From Marinagarivorans algicola (lineage in GTDB: Bacteria; Pseudomonadota; Gammaproteobacteria; Pseudomonadales; Cellvibrionaceae): a stretch of 64,000 bases of DNA. The stretch is taken from the NCBI RefSeq assembly GCF_001292705.1, contig NZ_LGAK01000026.1, positions 1 through 64,000 of the forward strand. The letters are read 5' to 3'. The translations under genes and the position numbers were made by a program. The notes beneath the pieces were generated by a model. It was not told where the DNA came from. It worked only from the letters and a program-made list of their open reading frames with translations, and made no database searches. Numbering within the stretch: the stretch's first letter is position 1; every line of letters begins with the position of its first letter. Positions 34,090 to 44,213 of the stretch are shown piece after piece.

Positions 34090-37000
34090 ATTCCTGCCAA
34101 AAGATCATTCTGTCATGACCTCGATAACTCCCAAAATTAACATGGTTGTCGGGTGTCTGGCTATCGGTATAGCTGCCGTCGGCATTCCAATCATACTGCA
34201 ACCAAGGGAAGGTCGTTAAATCAATAAAGGTATTGAAGCTACCCACATTCCCCACACCAGGTGCGCTAAAACTATGCTCGATTTCACCGGCAATAAAAGG
34301 AACAACACCCGCTCCTAAGCCCGCATACTGCCCCACCGTTGAGCCACCACCTAACGTCACTGTTCGATTAGCAGACGCATTCGCTGTACCACTTGGATAA
34401 TGAATAGCTGTTAGCGGTAACACTGTGCAGCTATCATCTTCATTAATGAGCCAGTCAGGGTTTTGCCAATACTCCACGACCAACGGTACATTCAAGCGAT
34501 ATGTTTCGGGGCCATGGGCATCTCCTAAGCGCAAGCGACCAAAGCGTAGCTCGGTAGCCTCAATTAACGCACTTTCAGCAGAGCCATCACCATCGCCATC
34601 GGTATTCTTACTCGCATTTTTAAGGTTACTATTATCCATATCATTAAAATACGTACTCACACCGACTGTTGTATAGGGCCCATCGGGGGCGCTCGCACGT
34701 GCAATATTAAACGTGGCATTCGCCGTGCCAGTACTACCCGACCATGACAAGCTATTGACCGTCGCCGCTAAGCGGTCGGTTAACAATGCGCCGGTATTAT
34801 TGTCGCGAGCATAAAACTCAAAATCCCCGATCGTTAATTTGTTAAATCCACTGTGATAGTTTTGTAGGGTATTGTTATTCTTGCTTTGAGGGGTAAACGT
34901 AAATTCACCGGTAAAGTTTTGTTCCATATACGCAAAATCTAACCCCGTAGTGCATGCCGAGGCTAAGGTGCCCGAGTTAAACATAAACTTAGCCGCTGAA
35001 AAACGCCCTACCGGCTGCGAGTAGCTTTGACTGGTAGCCGTTTTATCCGCAGTTTTACTAAAATACTTGCCGTCGGTCACCTCAGCTTTAATTTCTATAA
35101 TGCCTACCTCATCAAAATATAAGGTATCAGCACTACCGGTACCTTGACTAAACTGAGTAATAATATGGCCATTGCCGCCAGCCGCATCTTGCAAACCTGG
35201 GTTATTACCACCGGCAGGCAACAACAGCGACGCAGTCAATGTAATCGATTCGGGTGGGTTTTCGCTACCAATACTCGCAATAACGGGGTTATTAGATAGG
35301 TCAGCGCGTGTGGAGAGCCCCGCGGTATTGTGACCATCGGGTATCGTGTTACCATCAAGATCATCTTCGGCCTGCCAAGCTACCGCGCTAACAGTGACGC
35401 TAAAGGGGCTGCCTGCATCTTTAAACTTTGCCCCAGCTGCCGTCGTTGCCGATGGGTTACCACTCACAGAAACAAAATACCCAAATGGCGTATAGTTTTG
35501 ATCATCTGCCGAGTCGCTGAGTACAGTTTGCGCAAAGCTGAGCGAATCGTCGGCAACACGCAATCTAAAACGAATGACGTCGGTGGTATATAAAGTAAAC
35601 TGCGCACTACCATTCACAAAGGTTAAGTTAAAGTTGTTGCTCGCAGGCTCGCTATCAACGACCGTGGCTGTGCTGCCCGAGTTGTTATCGACCACTGTCG
35701 GCACCGCGCCCCCCCCATCACCGTCTCGACGATCGAGCCATATTTTTATATTGGTTTGGTTGTAGGTATTATTGACCGAGCAACTTCCTGTATCGGGGTC
35801 TACCGACAACATATCGAGACGCCAAATACCGGGTAAACCCACCGTGCGATTGCCGTGCGATAAAAACGTCAACTCAAACGTATTCGTCGTAAAACCAATC
35901 GCAGACGAGACACCTGTAGCACCAGCGAGCGATTCCACAACGGCCACTGTCAACGACTCCGAGCGCGGGTTTGCTAAGTGCAAAGTCACACTCCCTTTAT
36001 CATCGGCACTAAAGGTATAAGTGGCTGTACCGCTATCGCTACTGCCAACGCTTAAGCTACCGTAGGCATCACCTGCAATACCGGTAGTCGCCCAATCGCC
36101 GTGGCCTGTGCTGGTGTTTAGCGTTACGGTGCCAACATAATCGGTAATAATATTACCGCTATCATTTTTAATGCTCACCGTTATAGCATGCGGGGCGCAA
36201 GTGCTAGCAGTACTGAGGCTGCTGACCTCAATACTGGCAGGAAGATACGCCGTAGAACACGTACGCGTATCACTCATGACACTTTGAATATGCTCGGCAG
36301 TCAGGGCTTTACTATAAAGACGTAATTCATCAATATCGCCCACAAAAGTGTCAAGTGCACCGTCATCGCGGCCAACCAATATAGCAGTATCGTTAACCTC
36401 AACACCCCCTGTATGCGTTTGTGCAACAATTTCTACACCATCGATATAAATTTTTTGCGAACCGTTTTTATAGGTCGCGGCAATATGCTGCCAAGTGTTT
36501 AATGCGACGGCATTGGGGGTTTTAACATTGTACCAGTCGCCATCGTGCCGCCAAAAATAGGCTAATTGGCCTGTGTTTTTCACTAAACGTAACTCACCTT
36601 GGGTATTTTTAGAGTATAGGTTGGTCGCATTAGCGCCTGGATGCTCATGAGGTCTAGCCCACAATACGATAGAATACTCAGTCGCCATATCCAGTGGCGA
36701 GTTAGGGCCTGGGTCGGCAATACTAAAGTAGCCATCATTGGTTGAAAAATCGGCATAGGCGCAGGTACCCGCCCCTACAGTGCCTACCGCCGGCGAGGTA
36801 AAGGCGCGCTGAGGTACGCCACCATCATTGACTGCAACACCGTGCAAACTCTGGCTTGCACTGTCTTTCATTTCGTTGGCAACTGCACGCCACTGTTCGT
36901 CTTCATCAAAGCGCCATTCAGCCACCAAATAATCGGCAAGTGTAGCGCAAGCACGGGTTTCGCCCATGACAGCATTCACCTCAGATGCATTTAACACTCG

Positions 37001-40000
37001 GTTATACAAGCGCAATTCATCCAGTGCCACGTTGGCTAAACGGCTATTGTCGAAGTTCGTCCCTATATAGACCTCATTATTGGTAATATCTGGTGAGCTC
37101 GCTAGCGCTAAGCTTTGAGCTAAAACCCCATCCACATAATAATTTTGCTCGCCATCGGTATAAGTCGCTGCAACGTGGTGCCATGTACCCACGGTCAGTA
37201 AACCTGGCGCTGACTCGTGCCCGACCCACGCCGATGAATAGGTATCCCACAGCCAGTTACTCAGGCCTCCTTCACCTGTCACCCGCAAACTATAGTTTCC
37301 TCCTTTAGTGAGTATCGCGCTGTCTACCCCCCCTGACGCCTTTAATTTAACCCATGCACTAATAGTGTATGACTTGGCATCAAGTGCCGAATCGTTCCCA
37401 GGGTCAAGTAATGTAAAAGCGCCATTACTACGCGAGCCATCAAAATAGCGGCACGTACCCGGCGAGCCATCTATTGCAGGGTTAACTGAGCTTGTGGGCG
37501 GATAGAGTGCTGTCCCTCCAGTAATACCGTCGGCATGCAAGGCATTACTGGTAGAGTCCAATAGCTCGCCGGCGGTACCATTATACTCCCACTGCTCAAA
37601 ACTCCACTGCGCCACTAAGCTATCCGCGGTTTGCGGACATGTCCGACTTTGCGTCATTAGCTCGCTCACCTGTGCACTCGTTAGCGCACCTTGATAAATA
37701 CGGAGCTCATCTAATAAACCATAAAAACCATAGGTATCACCCCCGCCATCGGCAATACCGCCGATATACAGTGGAAAGTCGGTTTCTAGCAGATCAACCG
37801 CTATACGGGTATCAGTTGCATCCGCTACACCATTAATATAGATGGTGCGTAAATTAGGTTTAATCACCACTGCCACGTGATACCACTCGCCCCGCGTGAG
37901 TGCCGTTGTCGAGTTAAACTGAAAGTTGGTGCCACTGTCTTTCCATCGAAAGCCAATAGTATTATCCGTTTCTACGAGCAATCGATAATTATCATGCTTG
38001 CGCACAATAAAACCTGCCTGCGAGGCCGCAGGGTCAATATTGACCCACGCACTGATAGAGAGCGAATCGTTCTCGCTCATATCCAAGACGGATTCAATAC
38101 CAGGATCGGCCACATCAATTTTAGTATTGCCTTCGGCTAAAAACTCACCATAGCCACAGGTACCCACCGCGCCACTGAGCGCGGGGTTAACGTTGTGAGT
38201 TGTTGGCGTCACGCCCGCTTCGGCAGTACCATGTAGCTCATTGGGGCTGCTATCGCGCACCTCACCGGCCGAGCCATTCCACACAAACTCATCAAAGCGC
38301 CATTCGGCAATAAGCGCAGCAGGTTCATCAGGACAGGTACGCACATCATTTTTGAGCGTGTTGATTTGACTCGCCGTCAACTCACCGCGGTAGAGATTAA
38401 CCTCATCGATGTAACCATTAAAATCGTAGGCGCTCAGTCCCGCTTCTTTACCACCGATCATGATAGGCGAGTCGTCAGTTTCTACACCGTTAACAGTCTG
38501 TGCACTCACCACATCTTGAACGCCATCCACATAAATAGTCCGCGCGCTAGGTGTCACCGTGACGGCAATATGGTGCCAAGTATTAATTGCCAGTGCAATA
38601 TCTCCCTTAAGCGTCTGTGGACCGCCTTGATCACCCCACGATAAAACGACTTTTTTGGCATCGGATATGAGTAATTGGTAATTATTATTTTTACGTAATA
38701 CCGTACCTGGCAACGCAGGTTCGCCATCTAAATACACCCAAGCAGCCATCGAATAGGCATCGCTGTCGTCAAAATCAAAGTCTGAATCGGTTCCCGGGTC
38801 GGGAATAACAAGCTCTGTATTAGTCGAAGCTTCAAACACCCCGTAGCGACAGGTACCAGTATCACCGGCCACAACTGGCGTTTCGTTAGCGGTAACAGGC
38901 GGGGTTTCGGCACTATTGGCCGCGCCATGGTAGCCATTCGTACTGCTGTCTTGTACTTCGTTGGCCGTGCCGTCCCAGCTTAATGCATCGAGTCGCCACT
39001 GGGCTATGAGTTCTGTCATACTGCCTGCAGGGCAGGGACGTGTGTCCGTATAAATGGCCGCGACCTCTGAAGCCTGTAAAACCCCCGAATAAAAACGAAA
39101 TTCATCCAACAAGCCGTCTAATGAACGGCTATCAATCAAGTCATCGCCGCCTAAGAAAATAGTCGCGTTATTATTTTTCATATCCATCGCGAAGCCAGAG
39201 CTATTATCCAAAACGCCATTGATATATAACTTTTGTGCGCCATTGGTAAATGTGAGGGCCACATGCGTCCACGTATTCGCAGGCAAAACCGTTGTACTCG
39301 CCAAATTGTGCCACGCCACGCTATCAAACCATGATAATCGCACAGTCTGTGAAGGGGTTAATAGCACATCAAAAGAGTCACCTTTTGCCCATACCGTATG
39401 AAAGTCACTCACTGGAAATGCCGACGGATTAAGCCAAAAGCTAACCGATAAAGACAGCTGATCAAAATCAGAATTGTTACCGGGATCGTCTAATGTAATC
39501 ACGCCATCTTGGGCACCATTAAACTGCGCATAGCGGCAAGTGCCCACACTCGCACCTAGCGCCGGTGTCGCGAGCTCTGTTGTGGGGTAATCGCCTTTAA
39601 GGGTCGAGGTGGCTGGATGAGCACCCGCGCTATCAAGCACTTCCCCTTCGGTACCATTCCAAAGGGGCTCGTCAAATCGCCATTCAGCAATCAGCACCGC
39701 GGCCTCAACAGGGCATGTTCGCGTCTGATTTTTGAGGTTATTTATTTCATCAATATTCAGGGCGCCTCTGAATAGGCGCACCTCGTCAATCGCTCCCTCA
39801 AACCCTGAGGCATTACCGCTGAGCGAATCGCCCAGCGTCACTTTAGCATTGTTCGTCTGTGTCGCTACAATCGCGATATTAGCCGTTTTGACGAGAGCTC
39901 CGTTAATATAGAGCTTTTGCTCATCTGGCGTAACTGTTGCGGCCACGTGATACCAAGTATCGAGGTTTAATATATGACTATCCGCTGCAACAAAATACTC

Positions 40001-42547
40001 GATATCATTCATCGACCATTGCAGTGTTAGGATTTTATCATTTTCGACGTAAAAACGGTAGTTTTTACCCTTGCGTAATATTTGACCTCGCGAGGTCGGC
40101 TCGGTATCGAGCCGTACCCAAGCAGCAATCGAGTAGCTATCGCTAGGCCCCATATCAAATACCGAGCTATCCCCAGGGTCAACGAGCTCAATATAAGAGC
40201 CATCGTTATCATCAAATACCCCGTAGTGGCAGGTGCCTGTACCGCCGGCAACCACCGGATCGGTGTTTGCCGTATTGGGCCCCAACACACCATCTAAAAC
40301 CACTGTGGCGTGGTAATTATTACCGCTACTATCAAGAATACCGCCTAGCGAGCCATCCCAACTCAATTCATCAAAATTCCATTGCGCCACCAAAGCAACT
40401 GGCTCTGTACCGGCTGGGCACGCCCGTGTTTCATTCATCGCCGCGCTAATATCACTCGCAGTGAGCAACCCTCGGTAAAAGCGTACTTCATCGACATTAG
40501 CGCCCAAATCTTGCGTGCCATCTCCAATTTTAAACATTTCGGTATTGCCAGCCGCACCCGCCAAACTTCTTGACGCGCTGTTATCTAACATGCCGTTGAT
40601 ATAAATTTTTTGCTCGCCATCTTTGAATGTGACCGCCACATGGCTCCATGTATTGACTGGCAGTTTCGTGCTACTCCAAACCTTTTGATCAGCATCGCCA
40701 TAAACCCATAGCTTTATGGCCAAATCCGTTTCTAAATAAAGCATGTAGTTGTTAGATTTCTCGAGTAATACGGCATCTATCGCTAACGAGGCGGCGGTAG
40801 GATAAACCCATGCCATGAGGGTGATTTCATCGCCAACAGCAAAATCTAGCGCATCGTTATCAGTCACAAGAATATTTTTAGTCACGCCTTCCACAAATTC
40901 GGCGTAACGGCACTGACTCGGTGAACCCGCTGTTACAGGATTGGCAAATGATGTTGTCGGTGGGTTCACCGTATTCGCCGCACCATGCAAACCATTACCG
41001 CTACTATCTAGCACCTCATTGGCAATACCACTATAAGCAACGGTTTCATCTAAGCGCCACTCGCCTACTAGCGTGGGCTCTGGCGAACTAACCGAGCAAG
41101 GTCGTGTCGTGTTCATTAGCGTCGATACTTCGGTAGCATCTAAAACACCTTGATACATATACACCTCATCAATCGAGCCATTAAAATACTCTGACGCCCA
41201 ACTCATTGAAGCTATGTTAACCGGGTCGCTTGTATCAGCTAAGGATCCAACATGCGTACTACTACCGGCTACAGCTCCATTAATGTACAAATATTGCTGA
41301 CCACTGGTAAAGGTGAAAGCAAGGTGCACCCAAGTCCCCACCGAAAAAACATTGCCGGTATCGAGGTACTGAAAAGAGCCGTCTATCTTTAGCCAAGCCT
41401 CTACGGTACCGTAAGGCGTCAGCTCAAGCGCAAAGCCTGCGCCCTTTTCCATGGCAAAAACATGGTCACTAGGAATCACATCAAGGTTAATCCACATCGC
41501 CACTGTGAAATTATTCATTAAATCTAAATTAGAATTAATGCCTGGGTCACTCACTGTGGCATAGCCATCATTGGCACCATCAAAAACACCGTAGCGGCAA
41601 GTACCTGGGTCGCCCGTGATCGCTGGCGCGGTTAGCGCATTACTGGGGTAGCCGCCATTGCTCACCAAGCTCATGTTATAGCCTTGGCCGCTACTGTCTT
41701 TAACTTCACCGGCGGTGCCATCCCAGACACTTTCATCAAAGCGCCATTCACCCACCAAGGTTGGCTCTGGCGAGGGGGTGAGCGCTGTACACGGCTGGGT
41801 ACTGTTCATTAGCGCTGAAATTTCGGCACCACTAAGTACACTCTGATAAATATGCACTTCATCCATTGAGCCATCAAAATACTCTGATGCCCAACTGATT
41901 GAGCCAATATTAAGCGGGTCGCTATTATCGGCTAAAGTCCCAACATGCGCACTGCTACGTACCATAGCGCCATTAATGTACAAGTATTGCTGGCCACTCG
42001 TAAAAGTCAGGGCCAGGTGCACCCATGTACCCACCGAAAAAGTATCGCGCGGTGTATCGATATACTTAAAGTAACCATCAATTTTTAACCAAGCCTCTAC
42101 GCTGCCATAAGGCGTCAGCTCAAGCGCAAAGCCTGCGCCCTTTTCCATGGCAAAAACATGGTCACTAGGAATCACATCAAGGTTAATCCACATCGCCACT
42201 GTGAAATTATTCATTAAATCTAAATTAGAATTAACGCCTGGGTCACTCACTGTGGCATAGCCATCATTGGCACCATCAAAAACACCGTAGCGGCAAGTAC
42301 CTGGGTCGCCCGTGATCGCTGGCGCGGTTAGCGCATTACTGGGGTAGCCGCCATTGCTCACCAAACTCATGTTATAGCCTTGGCCGCTACTGTCTTTAAT
42401 TTCACCGGCGGTGCCATTCCAAGCGTCTTCATTAAAGTGCCACTGCGCCGCCAGCGACGCATGTGCGCTATATGGCAAATACAGCGTAATAACCGCAAGA
42501 ACAGTGGCTATACAACGAACAAGAAAAGTGTCTAGTAAACGCACCAC
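34085..42547 (-). CDS. giant MshQ-like surface protein with nine LamG-type repeats (DUF6701)
   Basis: A 2820-residue secreted protein. It starts with a signal peptide (residues 1-31, ending SAHAS). Residues about 30-2100 hold nine modules of roughly 215-230 residues. Each opens with a W.FDE..W.G..GE..DSS motif, contains GTCRYG(V)F near residue 70 and WxHVAxTFT...LYINGA in the middle, and closes with DEvrxYxGxL and CP: concanavalin-A/LamG-like folds. Residues about 2100-2820 match the DUF6701 region of MshQ, an MSHA pilus-locus protein (AITVSIKNDSGNIITDYVGT; FEFYARDNNTG; VPLVVEYWQNP). Known MshQ proteins have one or few LamG modules, so this is greatly expanded. No other msh gene is nearby. 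A role in adhesion or glycan binding is inferred. Confidence 0.85.
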   Translation of the reverse strand: MVRLLDTFLVRCIATVLAVITLYLPYSAHASLAAQWHFNEDAWNGTAGEIKDSSGQGYNMSLVSNGGYPSNALTAPAITGDPGTCRYGVFDGANDGYATVSDPGVNSNLDLMNNFTVAMWINLDVIPSDHVFAMEKGAGFALELTPYGSVEAWLKIDGYFKYIDTPRDTFSVGTWVHLALTFTSGQQYLYINGAMVRSSAHVGTLADNSDPLNIGSISWASEYFDGSMDEVHIYQSVLSGAEISALMNSTQPCTALTPSPEPTLVGEWRFDESVWDGTAGEVKDSSGQGYNMSLVSNGGYPSNALTAPAITGDPGTCRYGVFDGANDGYATVSDPGINSNLDLMNNFTVAMWINLDVIPSDHVFAMEKGAGFALELTPYGTVEAWLKIDGSFQYLDTGNVFSVGTWVHLAFTFTSGQQYLYINGAVAGSSTHVGSLADTSDPVNIASMSWASEYFNGSIDEVYMYQGVLDATEVSTLMNTTRPCSVSSPEPTLVGEWRLDETVAYSGIANEVLDSSGNGLHGAANTVNPPTTSFANPVTAGSPSQCRYAEFVEGVTKNILVTDNDALDFAVGDEITLMAWVYPTAASLAIDAVLLEKSNNYMLYLETDLAIKLWVYGDADQKVWSSTKLPVNTWSHVAVTFKDGEQKIYINGMLDNSASRSLAGAAGNTEMFKIGDGTQDLGANVDEVRFYRGLLTASDISAAMNETRACPAGTEPVALVAQWNFDELSWDGSLGGILDSSGNNYHATVVLDGVLGPNTANTDPVVAGGTGTCHYGVFDDNDGSYIELVDPGDSSVFDMGPSDSYSIAAWVRLDTEPTSRGQILRKGKNYRFYVENDKILTLQWSMNDIEYFVAADSHILNLDTWYHVAATVTPDEQKLYINGALVKTANIAIVATQTNNAKVTLGDSLSGNASGFEGAIDEVRLFRGALNIDEINNLKNQTRTCPVEAAVLIAEWRFDEPLWNGTEGEVLDSAGAHPATSTLKGDYPTTELATPALGASVGTCRYAQFNGAQDGVITLDDPGNNSDFDQLSLSVSFWLNPSAFPVSDFHTVWAKGDSFDVLLTPSQTVRLSWFDSVAWHNLASTTVLPANTWTHVALTFTNGAQKLYINGVLDNSSGFAMDMKNNNATIFLGGDDLIDSRSLDGLLDEFRFYSGVLQASEVAAIYTDTRPCPAGSMTELIAQWRLDALSWDGTANEVQDSSTNGYHGAANSAETPPVTANETPVVAGDTGTCRYGVFEASTNTELVIPDPGTDSDFDFDDSDAYSMAAWVYLDGEPALPGTVLRKNNNYQLLISDAKKVVLSWGDQGGPQTLKGDIALAINTWHHIAVTVTPSARTIYVDGVQDVVSAQTVNGVETDDSPIMIGGKEAGLSAYDFNGYIDEVNLYRGELTASQINTLKNDVRTCPDEPAALIAEWRFDEFVWNGSAGEVRDSSPNELHGTAEAGVTPTTHNVNPALSGAVGTCGYGEFLAEGNTKIDVADPGIESVLDMSENDSLSISAWVNIDPAASQAGFIVRKHDNYRLLVETDNTIGFRWKDSGTNFQFNSTTALTRGEWYHVAVVIKPNLRTIYINGVADATDTRIAVDLLETDFPLYIGGIADGGGDTYGFYGLLDELRIYQGALTSAQVSELMTQSRTCPQTADSLVAQWSFEQWEYNGTAGELLDSTSNALHADGITGGTALYPPTSSVNPAIDGSPGTCRYFDGSRSNGAFTLLDPGNDSALDAKSYTISAWVKLKASGGVDSAILTKGGNYSLRVTGEGGLSNWLWDTYSSAWVGHESAPGLLTVGTWHHVAATYTDGEQNYYVDGVLAQSLALASSPDITNNEVYIGTNFDNSRLANVALDELRLYNRVLNASEVNAVMGETRACATLADYLVAEWRFDEDEQWRAVANEMKDSASQSLHGVAVNDGGVPQRAFTSPAVGTVGAGTCAYADFSTNDGYFSIADPGPNSPLDMATEYSIVLWARPHEHPGANATNLYSKNTQGELRLVKNTGQLAYFWRHDGDWYNVKTPNAVALNTWQHIAATYKNGSQKIYIDGVEIVAQTHTGGVEVNDTAILVGRDDGALDTFVGDIDELRLYSKALTAEHIQSVMSDTRTCSTAYLPASIEVSSLSTASTCAPHAITVSIKNDSGNIITDYVGTVTLNTSTGHGDWATTGIAGDAYGSLSVGSSDSGTATYTFSADDKGSVTLHLANPRSESLTVAVVESLAGATGVSSAIGFTTNTFELTFLSHGNRTVGLPGIWRLDMLSVDPDTGSCSVNNTYNQTNIKIWLDRRDGDGGGAVPTVVDNNSGSTATVVDSEPASNNFNLTFVNGSAQFTLYTTDVIRFRLRVADDSLSFAQTVLSDSADDQNYTPFGYFVSVSGNPSATTAAGAKFKDAGSPFSVTVSAVAWQAEDDLDGNTIPDGHNTAGLSTRADLSNNPVIASIGSENPPESITLTASLLLPAGGNNPGLQDAAGGNGHIITQFSQGTGSADTLYFDEVGIIEIKAEVTDGKYFSKTADKTATSQSYSQPVGRFSAAKFMFNSGTLASACTTGLDFAYMEQNFTGEFTFTPQSKNNNTLQNYHSGFNKLTIGDFEFYARDNNTGALLTDRLAATVNSLSWSGSTGTANATFNIARASAPDGPYTTVGVSTYFNDMDNSNLKNASKNTDGDGDGSAESALIEATELRFGRLRLGDAHGPETYRLNVPLVVEYWQNPDWLINEDDSCTVLPLTAIHYPSGTANASANRTVTLGGGSTVGQYAGLGAGVVPFIAGEIEHSFSAPGVGNVGSFNTFIDLTTFPWLQYDWNADGSYTDSQTPDNHVNFGSYRGHDRMIFWQEY
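41413..41721 (-). repeat. 309-bp direct repeat, copy A (LamG module 2)
   Basis: It matches 42109-42417 with about three differences, at a spacing of exactly 696 bp (232 codons), so the copies are in frame. The near identity contrasts with the divergence of the other modules. Confidence 0.85.
42109..42417 (-). repeat. 309-bp direct repeat, copy B (LamG module 1)
   Basis: The partner of 41413-41721. It encodes the second half of the loop-rich beginning of module 1. The two form one recent tandem duplication or gene conversion. Confidence 0.85.
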
Positions 42548-42946
42548 ACAAGCCTCGAATACAACAGTCTATTCAGCTTAGTTGAGCTTTGGCGCTTTAG
42601 AGACAAGTGCCTTATCAAGTGTGTACCCTGTGCGACCGACGGTTTGAAGGCTTAATTACGCGACTTTCCAACAACAGCGACCTAAGGGACAAGGAAAAAA
42701 TACATTATCCAATAATACTTATTTTGTGCTTCCTCTGCTACGTTGCTCAAAGCCTTACGCGCCCCAGCATTCACCCCTTCGAGCGCTTTGCCGAAAAAAC
42801 AGAACGCTACGTTTCATTGAACAAACTATTATTGCTTCGCCCCCAATAGCAAAAGTCACTCAAAAACCTTTACAGTGATTACAAACCTTCACAAAATAGG
42901 TGTTTACGCGTGTTAGACTCACACCATTTATAATAAGAGAGGCATT
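42548..42946. other. intergenic, divergent promoter region
   Basis: About 400 bp between the MshQ-like and cyclophilin genes. An 80-codon plus-strand frame at 42607-42849 has no recognisable family and no ribosome site, and is not called. No clear regulatory motif was found. Confidence 0.5.
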
Positions 42947-43699
42947 ATGATCAGACACCTTATTGCAACCACCCTCCTACTGTGCCCCACCTTGGCATTG
43001 GCGACCAGTGTGCAGTTTCAAACCAATATGGGCGATATCGAAGTCGAGCTTTTTGACAGCGCCACCCCCGAGACTGTCGCTAATTTTTTAGCTTATGTCG
43101 AAGATGACAGCTATAACAATACTTTTTTCCATCGCTCGGTTCCGGGCTTTATTGTGCAAGGTGGTGGCTTTTATTTAAATGATGAGCAAAAAATAGCCCC
43201 TATCGCTAGCAAGCCTAATGTGAGCAATGAACCCGTTTACGCCAATGTTCGCGGTACTATTGCTATGGCAAAAAAAGGCGGCAACCCCGATAGCGCCACT
43301 AACCAGTGGTTTTTTAATTTAGCCGACAATACCGGCAACCTCGACAATCAAAATGGCGGCTTTACTGTCTTTGGTCAGGTGACGCAGGGCATGGCTATTG
43401 TTGATGCGATTGCAGCGGTCCCGCCGTCAAATCAAGGCGGCGATTTTACCGGTATCCCCTTAAAAGATTGGACAGCTGGCAGCAATGTCACAGAGCACCT
43501 GATTATAGTCGAGAGTATTGTGGTGTTAAATGCAGACCCTGACAGTGCAGCGAATCTTAACCCCAAAACCACAACGCGCACTCGTTCAAGTAGCGGCGGT
43601 AGCGGGTCGCCTTTATATTTGGCCGTGTTATTAATGGCTTTTGCCGCTCGATGCGTATTCAAAAACATGCACGCTCGCAAAAGGCGCTTTAAGGTTTAG
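42947..43699 (+). CDS. cyclophilin-type peptidyl-prolyl isomerase with GlyGly-CTERM tail
   Basis: A 250-residue exported isomerase. A signal peptide (ending ALA at about 19) is followed by a cyclophilin domain at about 20-190: FFHRSVPGFIVQGGG, GTIAMAKKGGNPDSATNQWF and GFTVFGQV. Two of the usual catalytic positions are visible, with Arg in the FHR motif and Gln in VQGG. After a Thr/Arg-rich stretch it ends SSSGGSGSPLYLAVLLMAFA, then a basic cluster: the GlyGly-CTERM pattern of Gly-rich motif, membrane helix and basic end, which is recognised by rhombosortase. The protein is thus probably processed and released or anchored at the surface. The last 69 bp overlap the cobC gene on the other strand. 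An AGAGAGGC site precedes ATG 42947. Confidence 0.85.
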   Translation: MIRHLIATTLLLCPTLALATSVQFQTNMGDIEVELFDSATPETVANFLAYVEDDSYNNTFFHRSVPGFIVQGGGFYLNDEQKIAPIASKPNVSNEPVYANVRGTIAMAKKGGNPDSATNQWFFNLADNTGNLDNQNGGFTVFGQVTQGMAIVDAIAAVPPSNQGGDFTGIPLKDWTAGSNVTEHLIIVESIVVLNADPDSAANLNPKTTTRTRSSSGGSGSPLYLAVLLMAFAARCVFKNMHARKRRFKV

Positions 43700-44212
43700 C
43701 GCCTGCTTAACACTCGCGCCGCCGCAAATAACTGCCAAGGCGCGAATCACCCCTGCATGGGTTACAGCCACTAACGGGTTATTAGCCTCACTCTCTTCGT
43801 GACTCACACAACTCGCTAACCACCGCTCAACACGTGCAATCAATTGCGCAAAACTCTCGCCATTTGGCATACAAAAAGCCAGTGGCTCTTGCGCCCATAG
43901 GTCTAATTGAGCACGCTCAATCGCATCCCACGGCTGCAATTCCCAATCCCCAAAGTTCAACTCTTGTAAACGCACATCACTGATCAGCACTTGTGCTGGA
44001 AAGAGCGCTTGGGCTAACGCCACACATCGCTGTAAGGGGCTACTATATAGCCTGCATACAGAAGTGCGTAAACTAAAGCCGCAGGGTAATTGCTGATGGA
44101 TCTTGCACAGCACCTGCGCGCTAGCCGCTTGCGCAAGTACATCACTTTGGCCATAACATATACCGCTCATATCGACCGGCATATGGCGAATGGCGTAAAT
44201 TTTAACCGCCAC
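43631..44212 (-). CDS. cobC: alpha-ribazole phosphatase (histidine phosphatase family)
   Basis: A 193-residue phosphoglycerate-mutase-fold phosphatase. The catalytic histidine is in YAIRHMPVD; SSPLQRC, LQELNFGDWE and VAVTHAGVIRAL complete the site. MSGICYGQSDV is typical of CobC. It removes the phosphate from alpha-ribazole-5'-phosphate or from adenosylcobalamin-5'-phosphate, late in cobalamin nucleotide-loop assembly. It is the last gene of the cob operon, one base after cobS. Its final 23 codons overlap the cyclophilin tail on the other strand; both ends look genuine. Confidence 0.88.
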   Translation of the reverse strand: MAVKIYAIRHMPVDMSGICYGQSDVLAQAASAQVLCKIHQQLPCGFSLRTSVCRLYSSPLQRCVALAQALFPAQVLISDVRLQELNFGDWELQPWDAIERAQLDLWAQEPLAFCMPNGESFAQLIARVERWLASCVSHEESEANNPLVAVTHAGVIRALAVICGGASVKQALNLKAPFASVHVFEYASSGKSH

Positions 44213-44213
44213 T

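Noticed and set aside
34085-42547. LamG repeat array as a CRISPR or satellite array
   Set aside because: The repeats are long, in frame and encode protein domains; spacing and conservation are those of coding modules.
42607-42849. 80-codon plus-strand frame between the MshQ-like and cyclophilin genes
   Set aside because: It looks random, has no ribosome site, and would lie in the expected promoter region.
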